A DNA stretch of 64,000 bases from Candidatus Tectimicrobiota bacterium (lineage in GTDB: Bacteria > JACPUC01), in NCBI GenBank assembly GCA_016192455.1, contig JACPUC010000001.1, positions 186,001 to 250,000 on the forward strand, written 5' to 3'. The notes beneath the pieces are model-generated. The model searched no databases. It saw only the letters and a list, made by a program, of their open reading frames with translations, and had not been told where the DNA came from. This document shows, one piece after another, positions 8,728-17,105 of the stretch (position 1 is the stretch's first letter; every line of letters starts with the position of its first letter). The translations under genes were made by a program, and so were the position numbers.

Positions 8728-9217
8728 TGGTACACCCTTTCACGCTGTCCCCCCCCAATGAATCACTGAGTTCCAGGTCAGGTGTTGAAGCCGCACACCT
8801 CCCAAGTAACGAAAACGAAAATGAGGTTGACCATATTCCACGAAAGGAAAAAATTTAAGAAAAAATCTAAAATTTGATTTGTATCAAGGAATGTTTTCAT
8901 TGCGGTCGGAATCACCAAGAAACTCACCATCCGAGCGTGAATGAGTGTGTGGTCGTTACGCCTCACAGCGGTTGCTTTCATGCAAGGTTCCACTATGTAC
9001 TGTCCAAATTAGACAGGCTGGATTTATCATGTTCGGGGAGCGGCTTTTGGCGCCGCGAAGCGTGCATCCAGCCAGGCTTCCATCCCTGCCGCCGCGGGGA
9101 GCGGTGCACGGGTGCGCGACGCTCAGCTTCACATGACTCCTCCGCGACGGGTGCGCGGCGTCCGCCTCTTCGGGGCCTGGCCAGCGGAGCGCTCCGTCTC
9201 CGCTGCTGAAGCGTGTT
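8728..9217. other. Intergenic region with AT-rich patch
   Basis: No gene is supported here. Positions about 8800-8895 are strikingly AT-rich against the GC-rich background and lie upstream of the minus-strand gene that starts at 8727. They probably hold its promoter, although I cannot pick out a confident -35/-10 pair. The rest looks like unconstrained spacer after the cupredoxin gene. Confidence 0.4.
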
Positions 9218-9253
9218 GGCGCCGCCGTCGACGCTCGGGTCGACGGCGGCGCC
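9218..9253 (-). terminator. 14-bp perfect hairpin just after the cupredoxin gene
   Basis: GGCGCCGCCGTCGA and TCGACGGCGGCGCC pair perfectly around an 8-nt loop. The hairpin starts 11 nt beyond the stop codon of the minus-strand cupredoxin gene. There is no T-run, so it is either a U-poor terminator or a 3'-end stabiliser. Confidence 0.5.
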
Positions 9254-9264
9254 CCCAGGGTGGA

Positions 9265-10356
9265 CTACTGCACCGTCACGGAACCCACCATGCCGCCCGC
9301 GGCATGTCCAGGAACGGTGCAGAGCGAAGGGTAGATGCCGCTTTTGGTCGGCACGACGAACAGCTCCGTGCTTCCGCCCACCAGGAGTTCAATGGCATTG
9401 AAGTACGGCGCCTTGATCTCCGCGTGAGAGTCCTCCGCCTTGCGCAGGACGAGGGTGCGGTAGAAATCAGTGGTCGTGAAGTAATGCTTCGAGCCGTTGC
9501 CGGCAGGGTTCTGAATTTTCACCACGTAGGCGTGATCCTTCGCCAGGGGGACGCTGGACGGACTAAAGGAAAAGTCGCCTGCCTCGGGACCTTCGACCAA
9601 CGTCACCTCGACGGTCTCGCGGCTGCTCCAGACCTCGTGCGAGCCCGAGGTTCGCGGATCAATGTCCAGAGGCCGGGACCACTCCGAGGCCACCTGCAGG
9701 TCAATGGGATTCTGGGGCTCGCCGACCACGGTGATGGTTCCCGTCATGCCCAGCTCGGCATGGCCTGGGATGGTGCAGAGAAAGCCGTACTCGCCCGGCA
9801 CCATCGGCACGAAGAAGAGCTCGAGCTGACGGTCGGTTCCAGTCTTCAGCTCAAACGCTTTGAAGTACGGCGCCTTGTACTCTGCATCGCCGGTTTGCGC
9901 CTTGCGTGTGGCAATGCTCTTGTAAAACTCGGCCGCCGTGAGGTAGTGCTTGCTGGCATTGCCGTTGGCATTCTTGATGCGCAGAATGTAAGGGCGGCCG
10001 GCGGTGAAGGTGAGGTGGTTCGGCTCGAACACGAACTGCGTGCTGCTCAGCTCCTTCATCTCGACGGTGACGGTTTCCACCGCGCTCCAGTTGGCGGAGC
10101 TCACCACGTCGCTGCTTGATTCCACCCTGCCGACGCCGGCGGTGCCGAGCTCGAACTTCATCGTCACGGGGTTCCACACCATGTGCGCCCAAAACTCGCC
10201 GTCCACGCCTTCGACCGTGATGCCGCTCAGCACCACCCCCGTCTTGCCGCTGGTGGCTGAGGAGGTATTCGACAGGTCAATCGGCACCTCGGCATGAGCT
10301 ACGTGGACTGACACCAGCAACAACGCCGCTACCATTACGACTGTGCATGTTTTCAT
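9265..10356 (-). CDS. Exported protein with two tandem cupredoxin domains
   Basis: The 363-residue product has a signal peptide (M-K-T-C-T-V-V, hydrophobic core, A-H-A) and two homologous plastocyanin-like domains of about 160 residues each. Both keep a type-1 copper set: an upstream His in S-K-H-Y, then C-T-x-P-G-H and a terminal G-M. In the first domain this is F-L-C-T-I-P-G-H-A-E-L-G-M; in the second it is S-L-C-T-V-P-G-H-A-A-G-G-M. Two blue-copper centres are therefore expected. ATG 10356 is chosen because of the signal peptide and GGAAGGAAA upstream. It probably carries electrons in the periplasm. Proximity to the multihaem cytochrome block suggests a shared respiratory role, but it is a separate transcription unit. 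Confidence 0.83.
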   Translation of the reverse strand: MKTCTVVMVAALLLVSVHVAHAEVPIDLSNTSSATSGKTGVVLSGITVEGVDGEFWAHMVWNPVTMKFELGTAGVGRVESSSDVVSSANWSAVETVTVEMKELSSTQFVFEPNHLTFTAGRPYILRIKNANGNASKHYLTAAEFYKSIATRKAQTGDAEYKAPYFKAFELKTGTDRQLELFFVPMVPGEYGFLCTIPGHAELGMTGTITVVGEPQNPIDLQVASEWSRPLDIDPRTSGSHEVWSSRETVEVTLVEGPEAGDFSFSPSSVPLAKDHAYVVKIQNPAGNGSKHYFTTTDFYRTLVLRKAEDSHAEIKAPYFNAIELLVGGSTELFVVPTKSGIYPSLCTVPGHAAGGMVGSVTVQ

Positions 10357-10560
10357 CGCCGGTTTCCTTCCGTTGCCTGGGTCTTGGCTCTGTTCCCCCC
10401 CGTCCACCATGTCCTCCCCCCATGGGGAGCCTGGAAGCTGGTCTGCCTGGCCCGAACGCCGCCCCGACGCGGGTCGCCGACCCATGCCGCCGGCTTCCAG
10501 GGCCGCTCGGAGCTTCGGCTTCCCCCCCTTGTCCCCCCTGGTCAGCACAGGGAGCGGCGC

Positions 10561-10615
10561 AAAAAAAAGGCGTAACCCGCGTGCGAAGACACCTTCGCAC
10601 CTCCAGGGTTACGCC
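10561..10615 (-). terminator. Intrinsic terminator of the sigma/anti-sigma operon
   Basis: On the minus strand a two-part stem (outer GGCGTAACCC/GGGTTACGCC, inner GTGCGAAG/CTTCGCAC, loop about 4 nt) is followed directly by eight T residues (A8 at 10561-10568 on the plus strand). It lies 50 nt past the stop of the 121-residue gene that ends at 10668. The remaining spacer between 10357 and 10560 shows no gene and should contain the cupredoxin promoter. Confidence 0.85.
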
Positions 10616-10667
10616 TACACTCAAGCAGCCCGGAGCTGCCGCGTCAGACGTTCCGGCCGCGCCGCTC

Positions 10668-11033
10668 TTAACTTGTACGACTCTTCTGCAGAGCTCCCGT
10701 CAGCTCCTTCCGCAAGGTTTCAAGCTGTTTGGACTTGAAGGCTTTTCTGGTTTCCTCCAGCACCTCAATGGCATGCTCGATCACATGCTCGAGCAAGCGG
10801 CGGCGACCGCAGCTCACCAAGGGGCAATAACTGCTCACCCCTTCTGGGCGCTTGGTCTGCTCCAGCAAGACAGTGTTGAGAATCTGCCGCTGGTGCTCCA
10901 CCCGGGTGATGATCTGCTCGGCAACCTGGTTCACGTAGCCCAGCAAATCACGGTCGAGAGATCGAGGAGATGCCGCCGGCGCCGCCACCGCCTCGGCCCC
11001 GCTGTCGCGGCGTGCTGACAAAGCGTCTCTCAT
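10668..11033 (-). CDS. Hypothetical protein, third gene of the ECF sigma operon
   Basis: A 121-residue, helix-rich soluble protein without a signal peptide. The N-terminal 25 residues look disordered. Residues 27-60 and 80-115 look like long amphipathic helices rich in Glu, Lys, Arg and Leu, which could form a coiled coil. Two Cys residues occur close together (S-Y-C-P-L-V-S-C). I do not recognise a family. GGAAGG lies 7 nt upstream of ATG 11033. The gene follows the anti-sigma gene by 35 nt and is closed by a strong terminator, so it is probably the last cistron of the sigma/anti-sigma operon. Confidence 0.65.
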   Translation of the reverse strand: MRDALSARRDSGAEAVAAPAASPRSLDRDLLGYVNQVAEQIITRVEHQRQILNTVLLEQTKRPEGVSSYCPLVSCGRRRLLEHVIEHAIEVLEETRKAFKSKQLETLRKELTGALQKSRTS

Positions 11034-11068
11034 GACAAAACCTTCCGGGCAACACCTTGCGGCCCGTC

Positions 11069-11896
11069 CTAAGGCTTCAAGCCTCGCTGGGTGGTCGCGC
11101 CGGGCTCAGTCAGCGCTACGCAAAGCTCCGCATAGCGCAGGAGCTCCTCTTCCGTCTGATTGGAGATGAGCACGTGAACCTTCCCCGCCGCCGTCCAGGC
11201 AGCGACGTGATGGTCCTGGTAAGGGCCATGACGAATCGTCAGCGAATCAACCTCGTGGCGGCGAGGTAAGTCTAGGACCATGTTCGAATCCCGAAACGCC
11301 AGATACCCCAGTCGATCGTCTCCCTCGTGGTACTCCACGAGCGCGGCGACCCGCCCGTCCAGGTTCACCACGGAAGCCCCGTCCAGGATGTAACCAGCCA
11401 GCGATGCCCGCGGCACCACCACCGAGAAACCGAGGCGTTCGTTCAACCATTCATCCACCTTCCAGAAGTCGCCCGAGCGGAAACCAAGCTCATGGCGCTG
11501 GGTGGCATGGCTTTCCTGCAGCTCAAGCAGCCGCGGCAGCAGCGCCGAGAGCATGGACCCCGCCGGCAGCCGATCGAGGCGCCAGACGCCAACCCCAAGC
11601 ACCGCCAGCACCGCCAGCACCGCCGCCACCGCCAGCGGCGCTACAACCTGCCAATGCAGGGTCCAGCGGCTGGCGAGTTTGTGCAGCTCCAGCCCGATCC
11701 GTTGATTCAGCTCCGCGGGAGCCTGGTGCTTCGTCTCCATGGTGCGCAGCGTCGCCCGCACCTGACTGAAGAACTCGAAGCGCTTGCCGCAGGTAAGGCA
11801 TTCCTCGAGGTGGCTGTGAATATCCGCATTCGTCTTGGCGTCCAGTTCACCGTCGAGGAACACATAGAGGTAGCGATTTAGGTCATGGCACTGCAC
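11069..11896 (-). CDS. Membrane-bound zinc-finger anti-sigma factor
   Basis: The 275-residue product begins with a zinc-binding anti-sigma motif: Cys3/His4, then H29-x3-C33-x2-C36 (D-I-H-S-H-L-E-E-C-L-T-C). One transmembrane helix at about 84-105 (V-V-A-P-L-A-V...) follows, then an extracytoplasmic C-terminal domain of about 165 residues that would be the sensor. The GTG start is 1 nt after the stop codon of the sigma gene, with GAGG about 9 nt upstream, so translation is coupled. It should hold the cognate ECF sigma factor inactive at the membrane until an envelope signal arrives. The signal is unknown; the neighbouring cytochrome and copper-protein genes hint at envelope redox state, which is only inference. 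Confidence 0.84.
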   Translation of the reverse strand: MQCHDLNRYLYVFLDGELDAKTNADIHSHLEECLTCGKRFEFFSQVRATLRTMETKHQAPAELNQRIGLELHKLASRWTLHWQVVAPLAVAAVLAVLAVLGVGVWRLDRLPAGSMLSALLPRLLELQESHATQRHELGFRSGDFWKVDEWLNERLGFSVVVPRASLAGYILDGASVVNLDGRVAALVEYHEGDDRLGYLAFRDSNMVLDLPRRHEVDSLTIRHGPYQDHHVAAWTAAGKVHVLISNQTEEELLRYAELCVALTEPGATTQRGLKP

Positions 11897-11897
11897 T

Positions 11898-12464
11898 CTA
11901 GGACCCCTCGGCCTGCCGTAACTTCGACAGATGCCGCTCCAAATCGCACCGAGCTCGAGAGAGCCTGGACATTACAGTTCCGATAGGGACATCAATGATG
12001 CCGGCGATCTCGCGGTACGTAAACCCTTCCACATCCGCAAGAATGATGATGAGGCGATGCTCGGCCGATAAGCGCGACAGCGCCTCCTCAAGGCACTGCC
12101 AGGTAAAGCGGAGGTCGACAACCTTTTCCGGATCTTGACTGGAACAGGAGCTGAACAGCGCCGCGACCTCTTGACCCCATCGTTCCTCATCCCACGCAAA
12201 CGGGTCAACGGGGATCTCCTTCTCCTTCTCCCTGATCAGGTTCTTCCACGTATTGAAGAGAATGGAGAACAGCCAGGAGCGTCCCTGCTCGGCCCGGTTG
12301 AGTTGTTTGAAATTCTGATACGCCTTGCAAAACGTCTCCTGCACGAGATCATCAGCGTCCGCAGGTTCCTGCACCAAGCGCAGCGCCGCGAAATGGACGG
12401 CATCGAGATGGGGAAGGATCACCCGCTCGAACTCTCGACGATGATCCTTGCGGCGAAATAGCAT
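11898..12464 (-). CDS. ECF-family RNA polymerase sigma factor
   Basis: The product is 188 residues from ATG 12464. Region 2 contains D-A-D-D-L-V-Q-E-T-F and region 4 contains a helix-turn-helix ending in T-V-M-S-R-L-S-R-A-R, the hallmark of sigma-70 ECF factors. ATG 12464 has GGGGAAG just upstream. A GTG at 12503 would add 13 residues but has no ribosome-binding site and would overlap a possible ECF promoter. The sigma gene is directly coupled to its anti-sigma gene. Regulon members cannot be assigned from this window. Confidence 0.88.
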   Translation of the reverse strand: MLFRRKDHRREFERVILPHLDAVHFAALRLVQEPADADDLVQETFCKAYQNFKQLNRAEQGRSWLFSILFNTWKNLIREKEKEIPVDPFAWDEERWGQEVAALFSSCSSQDPEKVVDLRFTWQCLEEALSRLSAEHRLIIILADVEGFTYREIAGIIDVPIGTVMSRLSRARCDLERHLSKLRQAEGS

Positions 12465-12473
12465 CGGCTTCCC

Positions 12474-12520
12474 CGAACTTGGCCTCTTCACCAACGTAGA
12501 CACCGGGAAGCATTGTTTTA
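12474..12520 (-). promoter_or_regulatory. Possible ECF-type autoregulated promoter
   Basis: On the minus strand GGAAT is followed after about 17-18 nt by GTCTA, the general layout of ECF promoters (GGAA at -35, GTC at -10). It sits just upstream of ATG 12464, giving a leader of about 20-25 nt. A single match of this kind can arise by chance. Confidence 0.22.
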
Positions 12521-12617
12521 TTCCACGCAGGTCTCCCAGGCCTAAAGACAGCTATCTCCGGCATCAACCAGGCGCGCCGATGCCGCGATCCGCTCCTCTC
12601 CACCTGTGCCAACGTTG

Positions 12618-15600
12618 TCATCGCCGGCGCGGCCGCCGCAGGCTCGTCCGCAGATCAAGGAAGAGCGCGAAGAGCACCGGCACCAGCACCAGGGTGAGGA
12701 GGGTGGAGACGGTGAGGCCGCCCACCACCGCCGCCCCCAGGCCGCTGTAGAGCTCGGCGCCGGCCGAGCTGGCCGACTCGGGGAGGAGCCCGAGCGCGCC
12801 CACCACCGGCTCGATGTGGAGTGCCCCGGCGAGACGCTGCATGGCCAGGCCGAACTCATTGCCGGCGGCCAGCGGCAGCATGCCGAGGACGCTGGTGATC
12901 GTGGTCATGAAGATCGGCCGGATGCGCGAGCGCGTGCCCTCGATGAGCGCCTCGTACGGCTCCATCCCCTCGTTGCGCATGAAGTTGAGGGTCTGGTGCA
13001 CGAGCAGGATCGCGGTGTTGACGACGATGCCGCTGAGCAGGATGAACCCCAGGCGGGTGATCATCGTGTACTCGGAGTGGGTGAGGCGCACCGCCAGGAT
13101 GGCGCCGCTGGCGGCCAATGGCACCGTGATGATGATGATGAGCGGGTAAAGGAAGGACTCGAACAGCGACGCCATGAGCAGGAAGATGATGAGCACCGCG
13201 AAGACCAGCGACCAGCTCACCTCGCGGATCGCCACCTGCAGCTTGTCGGCGCTGCCCGCCAGGGTGAACGAGTACCCCTGGGGGAGGGTGCGGCGCAGCG
13301 GCTCGAGGACCTCGTTCGTCACCGCCTCGATCACCTGCCCGAGGGGCGCGTTCTCGGCCACGTTCACCGTGAGCCTCACGGCGCGGTCAAGCTCGATGTG
13401 ATCGATCTTCGTGGGGCCGGTGGTCTTCTCGAGCTGCGCGATGCTGGAGAGCTTCACCTGCATGCCGTTGGGCGTGTAAACGATGAGGTCGGAGAGCGCG
13501 GCGGTATCGTGGTAAACGCCGCGAGTGCCCTTGACGCGCACATCGATCTTATCGCCCCCTTCGCGGTACTCGGTGGCGACCCGGCCGGCCACGAGCGTCT
13601 CGACGACGTCCGCCACCTCGCGCACGGAAAGGCCGAGATCGGCGGCGCGCTCACGGTCAACCTTCACCTGCACCTCTGGGTTGCCGGTCTCGTAACTCGT
13701 GCGCACGAAGGTGACGCCCTCAACCCCCTGCCCACTCGCAGGCGGTGAGGCGAAAGCTCCGCCGTCCCCGCCGGGCGGGCCGGGCCGTACCTCCCGCCGG
13801 CCATCCCTCGCCCTGCCGGCCTGGCCATCCCCGTCACCCGCGGCCGGGCGCGCCGCCGGCACGGCCCGACCGGCGACCGTCTCGGGACGAGGCGTGATCT
13901 CCGGCTCCGCTGCCGGCGCTTCAACGGGCGGCGCTCCGCTGAGCGGGCCGCGCGGCGGCATGATCCGGTTCTTGATGCGTTCGGAGATGTCGGCGACAAC
14001 GTCGAGGTCCTTGCCGCGCACCTCGATATCGAAACTCTTGCCGAAATCCCGGCTGAAGATGTTGCTCTGCAAGGCGAGAGCGAACTCAAACCCGGGAACG
14101 CCGGCGGTGAGACCCTGAACCTTCGCGACCAACTGCTTGAGCTGCGGCTCGTACTCTCGCTTCGCGCTGATGCCGATGCCTTTGAAGCGCTCCCCGGCCA
14201 CCGCGAAGAGGTACTTCACCTCCGGCAGGCCCAGCAGCCGATCCTGGACGCGATCCGTCAGCTCCTCCAGCTTGTCCAGGTTCGTGCCGGGGAAGGGTTT
14301 CAGCACCACGAAGATGAAGTTGCGGTTGCCGCCGGGGAGATACTCCGACTTCGGCAACACCTGGATGCTGGCCACGAATCCCATGGTCACCAGGAGCAGC
14401 AGGGCAACTTTTTGCAGGGTGGCCGCGAGGGTTGTCCGGTAGGCTAGCGGGGTTGCCTGACGCCCGGGGAGGCCGCCGGTCGCATCGTGGACGCCGAAGT
14501 CCGCGGCGGTCAACGTCGAAGTTCCCTCACCAGGCGCCGGGGCGGTAGGGCCCCTCCGGCGCAGTGCCCGCGGCAGCCCCGCGCGGGCCGCCGCCAGCAG
14601 CCCGGCGGCGAGGGTGGGGGCGATGAAGAGGAGCCAGGCCTGTGCCGTCGGCCAGGGCGAAGGGGCCGGCGACGAGGGCCGGTGGCCAGGGGGTCCGAAG
14701 CCGGAAGCGGGCTGCGGCGCGGCGAGCGGCTCCCAGAAAAATCGCCAGCCATCCGCCGCGGGCTGCACCATCAACGGCAGGAGAAGGACGATGAGCAGCG
14801 CCGCCAGCAGCAGCACGCCGATCAACGGGTGGGGGGCTGTCGGCGCCTCGCTCTCGTCGCGGCTCGCGGCCGCCACGGGGCTCGCTCCGGCCGGCGCGTC
14901 GAAGAGCTCCGCCGCTCCTTCCGACGGCGCGGCGGGCGGGCTCGACGCAGCCCGCGCACCGCCTTGCGAGGGGGTTGGAGCGCCCCGATTGTGGGCCAGG
15001 CGCAGGACGGTGTCGAGCAGGAGGTAGCTCAAGGGAGCGAGGGCAAGCCACTCATAGAGTCCCAGTCCCCGGCTGACGAGGCTGCTCAACAGCCCCCCGG
15101 CGGCGAGAGACGCCGCGGCAAGCGCCAGCAGCCGGCGCGTCTCGTCGCGCTCCAGCTCAACCGGCCGCGTCAGCCAGCGGACCGACTCCACGATCAGCCA
15201 GAAGACCCAGCGGCTCAGCCACCCCAGGAGCGCCAGGTCGACCAGGAAGCGCGTCCCAGCGAAGCGCTTTGGGCTCCGCCCTGAACCGCCTGCCGGTCTG
15301 CCTCCCAGACGGCGCCCGAATCGATTCCACCATGATGCTCCCGGCTCCGTCGCCTCGCCGGCGCTCGCGGCGCCCTCCCTTGCCGCGGGAGGGACGTTCA
15401 GCTTCGAGGCGCTGATGCGCAGGAAGCGGGCGCAGAGCATCGGGATGACGGTGATGGAGACGAGGAGCGATAGCCCCACTGCGGCGCTGATCGCCAGCGC
15501 CAGGTCCTGGAAGAGCTGCCCCACCTCCTCCTCGACGAAGAGGATGGGCAGGAAGACCGCCAGCGTCGTCAGGGTCGAGGCCAGCACGGCGCCCCAGACC

Positions 15601-16886
15601 TCGCTGGTGCCGTCATAAGCGGCGGCCATCCGGTTTTTGCCCATCTGCAGGTGGCGGTAGATGTTCTCCAGCACCACGATGGCGTTATCCACCACCATGC
15701 CGACGGCAAAGGCCAGCCCCGCCAGGGAGATGATGTTGAGGGTCCGTCGGAAGGCGAGGACCACGATGAAGGTGCCGATGAGGGAGATCGGGATGGAGAA
15801 GCCGATGATGAGCGTGCTGCTCAGGCTGTGCAGAAAGAAGAGCAGCACGAAGACCGCCAGGAAGGCGCCGAATCGCAGGTTCTGGGTGACGAGGGCGATG
15901 GCGTCGCGGATGTACTCGGTCTCGTCGTAGACCGGCTGCAACTGCATGCCGCGCGGCTCGAGGTGCTGATTCAACTCGGCGACGGCGCGGCGCACGCCCT
16001 CGATGACGGTCAGGGTGTTCGTTCCCGTCTTCTTGATGACGCCGAAGCCGACGGTGGGCACGCCGTGCTCCTTGATGACGGCGTCGCGCTCCTCGAAGCT
16101 GTCGATCACCTCCGCCACGTCCTTCACGTAGACCGGGACGCCGCCATTCTTGGCGATGATGACGTTCTCGATCTCCTTCACGGCGCTGAACTGCCCCACG
16201 GTGCGCACCGCCCAGCGGCGCTTCCCCTCGTCGACGTGGCCGCCGCGCACGTTGCGGTTCTCATTGCTGAGGGCGTCGCGCACCTGGGCGATGCTGAGGC
16301 CGCGCGCGTTCAGGGCGCGATGGTCGAGGATGACGTGGATCTCGCGCTCCTGGCCGCCGAACTGCCGCAGATCGCCGACGCCGGCGACCCGCTTCAGGCG
16401 CGGCGCAATGAGGTCGTCGGCGTACTTGCGCATGGTGTTGACCGGCAGGTTGCCCTTGATCAGCATCCACATGATCGGCTGCGCTTCATCGCTCGAGATG
16501 GCGGAGATGATCGGCTCGTCGGCATCCTCCGGCAGGTCTTCCACCAGGTTGAGCTTCTTCAGGATGTCGATGCTGGCGAGGTCCTTGTTCACCCCCCAGT
16601 CGAACTCCAGGGTGATCGACGAGCGCCCCTCCTGCGAGGTGGAGGTGATCTTCTTGACGTTCTCCACCGAGTTGAGCTTCTCCTCGATGCGGTCCGTCAC
16701 CTGCTGCTCGACCTCCTGCGGCGCGGCGCCGCGGAAGGTCGTGTTGACGGTGATCTCCGGCTGGTCGATGGTGGGCTTGAGCTGCACGGGAACGCGGTAC
16801 AGCGCCAGCACGCCGAAGAGCGCCAGGAGGAAGACCGCCGAGATAACGGAGACGGGGCGCGTGGTGGCGGTGTGGATGAGCTTCAT
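12618..16886 (-). CDS. RND-family efflux permease, unusually long (about 1,422 residues)
   Basis: The N-terminus (T-T-R-P-V-S, TM1, then V-P-V-Q-L-K-P-T-I-D-Q-P) and TM4 region (G-M-V-V-D-N-A-I-V-V-L-E-N-I) identify an HAE1/CzcA-like proton-driven inner-membrane pump. The acidic TM4 residue D404 (counting from an upstream TTG) is present. Typical homologues have about 1,030-1,070 residues. Here about 325 extra residues lie between TM6 and TM7 (roughly 495-820), containing about five hydrophobic segments separated by Pro/Ala/Gly-rich linkers. A further low-complexity insert of about 75 residues lies in the second porter domain (981-1058), and about 30 more precede TM12 (1355-1385). The reading frame is intact throughout. 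The adaptor gene lies upstream on the same strand; no outer-membrane factor gene is nearby. Start is ATG 16886 or TTG 16898, neither with a clear ribosome-binding site. Confidence 0.87.
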   Translation of the reverse strand: MKLIHTATTRPVSVISAVFLLALFGVLALYRVPVQLKPTIDQPEITVNTTFRGAAPQEVEQQVTDRIEEKLNSVENVKKITSTSQEGRSSITLEFDWGVNKDLASIDILKKLNLVEDLPEDADEPIISAISSDEAQPIMWMLIKGNLPVNTMRKYADDLIAPRLKRVAGVGDLRQFGGQEREIHVILDHRALNARGLSIAQVRDALSNENRNVRGGHVDEGKRRWAVRTVGQFSAVKEIENVIIAKNGGVPVYVKDVAEVIDSFEERDAVIKEHGVPTVGFGVIKKTGTNTLTVIEGVRRAVAELNQHLEPRGMQLQPVYDETEYIRDAIALVTQNLRFGAFLAVFVLLFFLHSLSSTLIIGFSIPISLIGTFIVVLAFRRTLNIISLAGLAFAVGMVVDNAIVVLENIYRHLQMGKNRMAAAYDGTSEVWGAVLASTLTTLAVFLPILFVEEEVGQLFQDLALAISAAVGLSLLVSITVIPMLCARFLRISASKLNVPPAAREGAASAGEATEPGASWWNRFGRRLGGRPAGGSGRSPKRFAGTRFLVDLALLGWLSRWVFWLIVESVRWLTRPVELERDETRRLLALAAASLAAGGLLSSLVSRGLGLYEWLALAPLSYLLLDTVLRLAHNRGAPTPSQGGARAASSPPAAPSEGAAELFDAPAGASPVAAASRDESEAPTAPHPLIGVLLLAALLIVLLLPLMVQPAADGWRFFWEPLAAPQPASGFGPPGHRPSSPAPSPWPTAQAWLLFIAPTLAAGLLAAARAGLPRALRRRGPTAPAPGEGTSTLTAADFGVHDATGGLPGRQATPLAYRTTLAATLQKVALLLLVTMGFVASIQVLPKSEYLPGGNRNFIFVVLKPFPGTNLDKLEELTDRVQDRLLGLPEVKYLFAVAGERFKGIGISAKREYEPQLKQLVAKVQGLTAGVPGFEFALALQSNIFSRDFGKSFDIEVRGKDLDVVADISERIKNRIMPPRGPLSGAPPVEAPAAEPEITPRPETVAGRAVPAARPAAGDGDGQAGRARDGRREVRPGPPGGDGGAFASPPASGQGVEGVTFVRTSYETGNPEVQVKVDRERAADLGLSVREVADVVETLVAGRVATEYREGGDKIDVRVKGTRGVYHDTAALSDLIVYTPNGMQVKLSSIAQLEKTTGPTKIDHIELDRAVRLTVNVAENAPLGQVIEAVTNEVLEPLRRTLPQGYSFTLAGSADKLQVAIREVSWSLVFAVLIIFLLMASLFESFLYPLIIIITVPLAASGAILAVRLTHSEYTMITRLGFILLSGIVVNTAILLVHQTLNFMRNEGMEPYEALIEGTRSRIRPIFMTTITSVLGMLPLAAGNEFGLAMQRLAGALHIEPVVGALGLLPESASSAGAELYSGLGAAVVGGLTVSTLLTLVLVPVLFALFLDLRTSLRRPRRR

Positions 16887-17105
16887 GGGACGGTACAAGC
16901 AAGGGGGGCCGGGATGGTCGGGGTTGACGCGGCCGCGGGCCGGCCCGACGCCAGGCCCGGCGGACCGTCGCGCACCGCCGCCGCGAACATCTCTCCCCTG
17001 GAGCTGCGCGCGGCATGAGCGGCACGGGGGGTGGTCAGAGGTCGAGGGGAGGCGAGGCCGGCGGCGAGGGACCGCGGCGCCTGCACCGCGCTCGCCGCGG
17101 GGCCC

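Noticed and set aside
11281-11302. GTTCGAATCCC, resembling a tRNA T-arm
   Set aside because: It lies inside the anti-sigma gene, and no acceptor, D-arm or anticodon arm can be built around it. No tRNA was found in the window.
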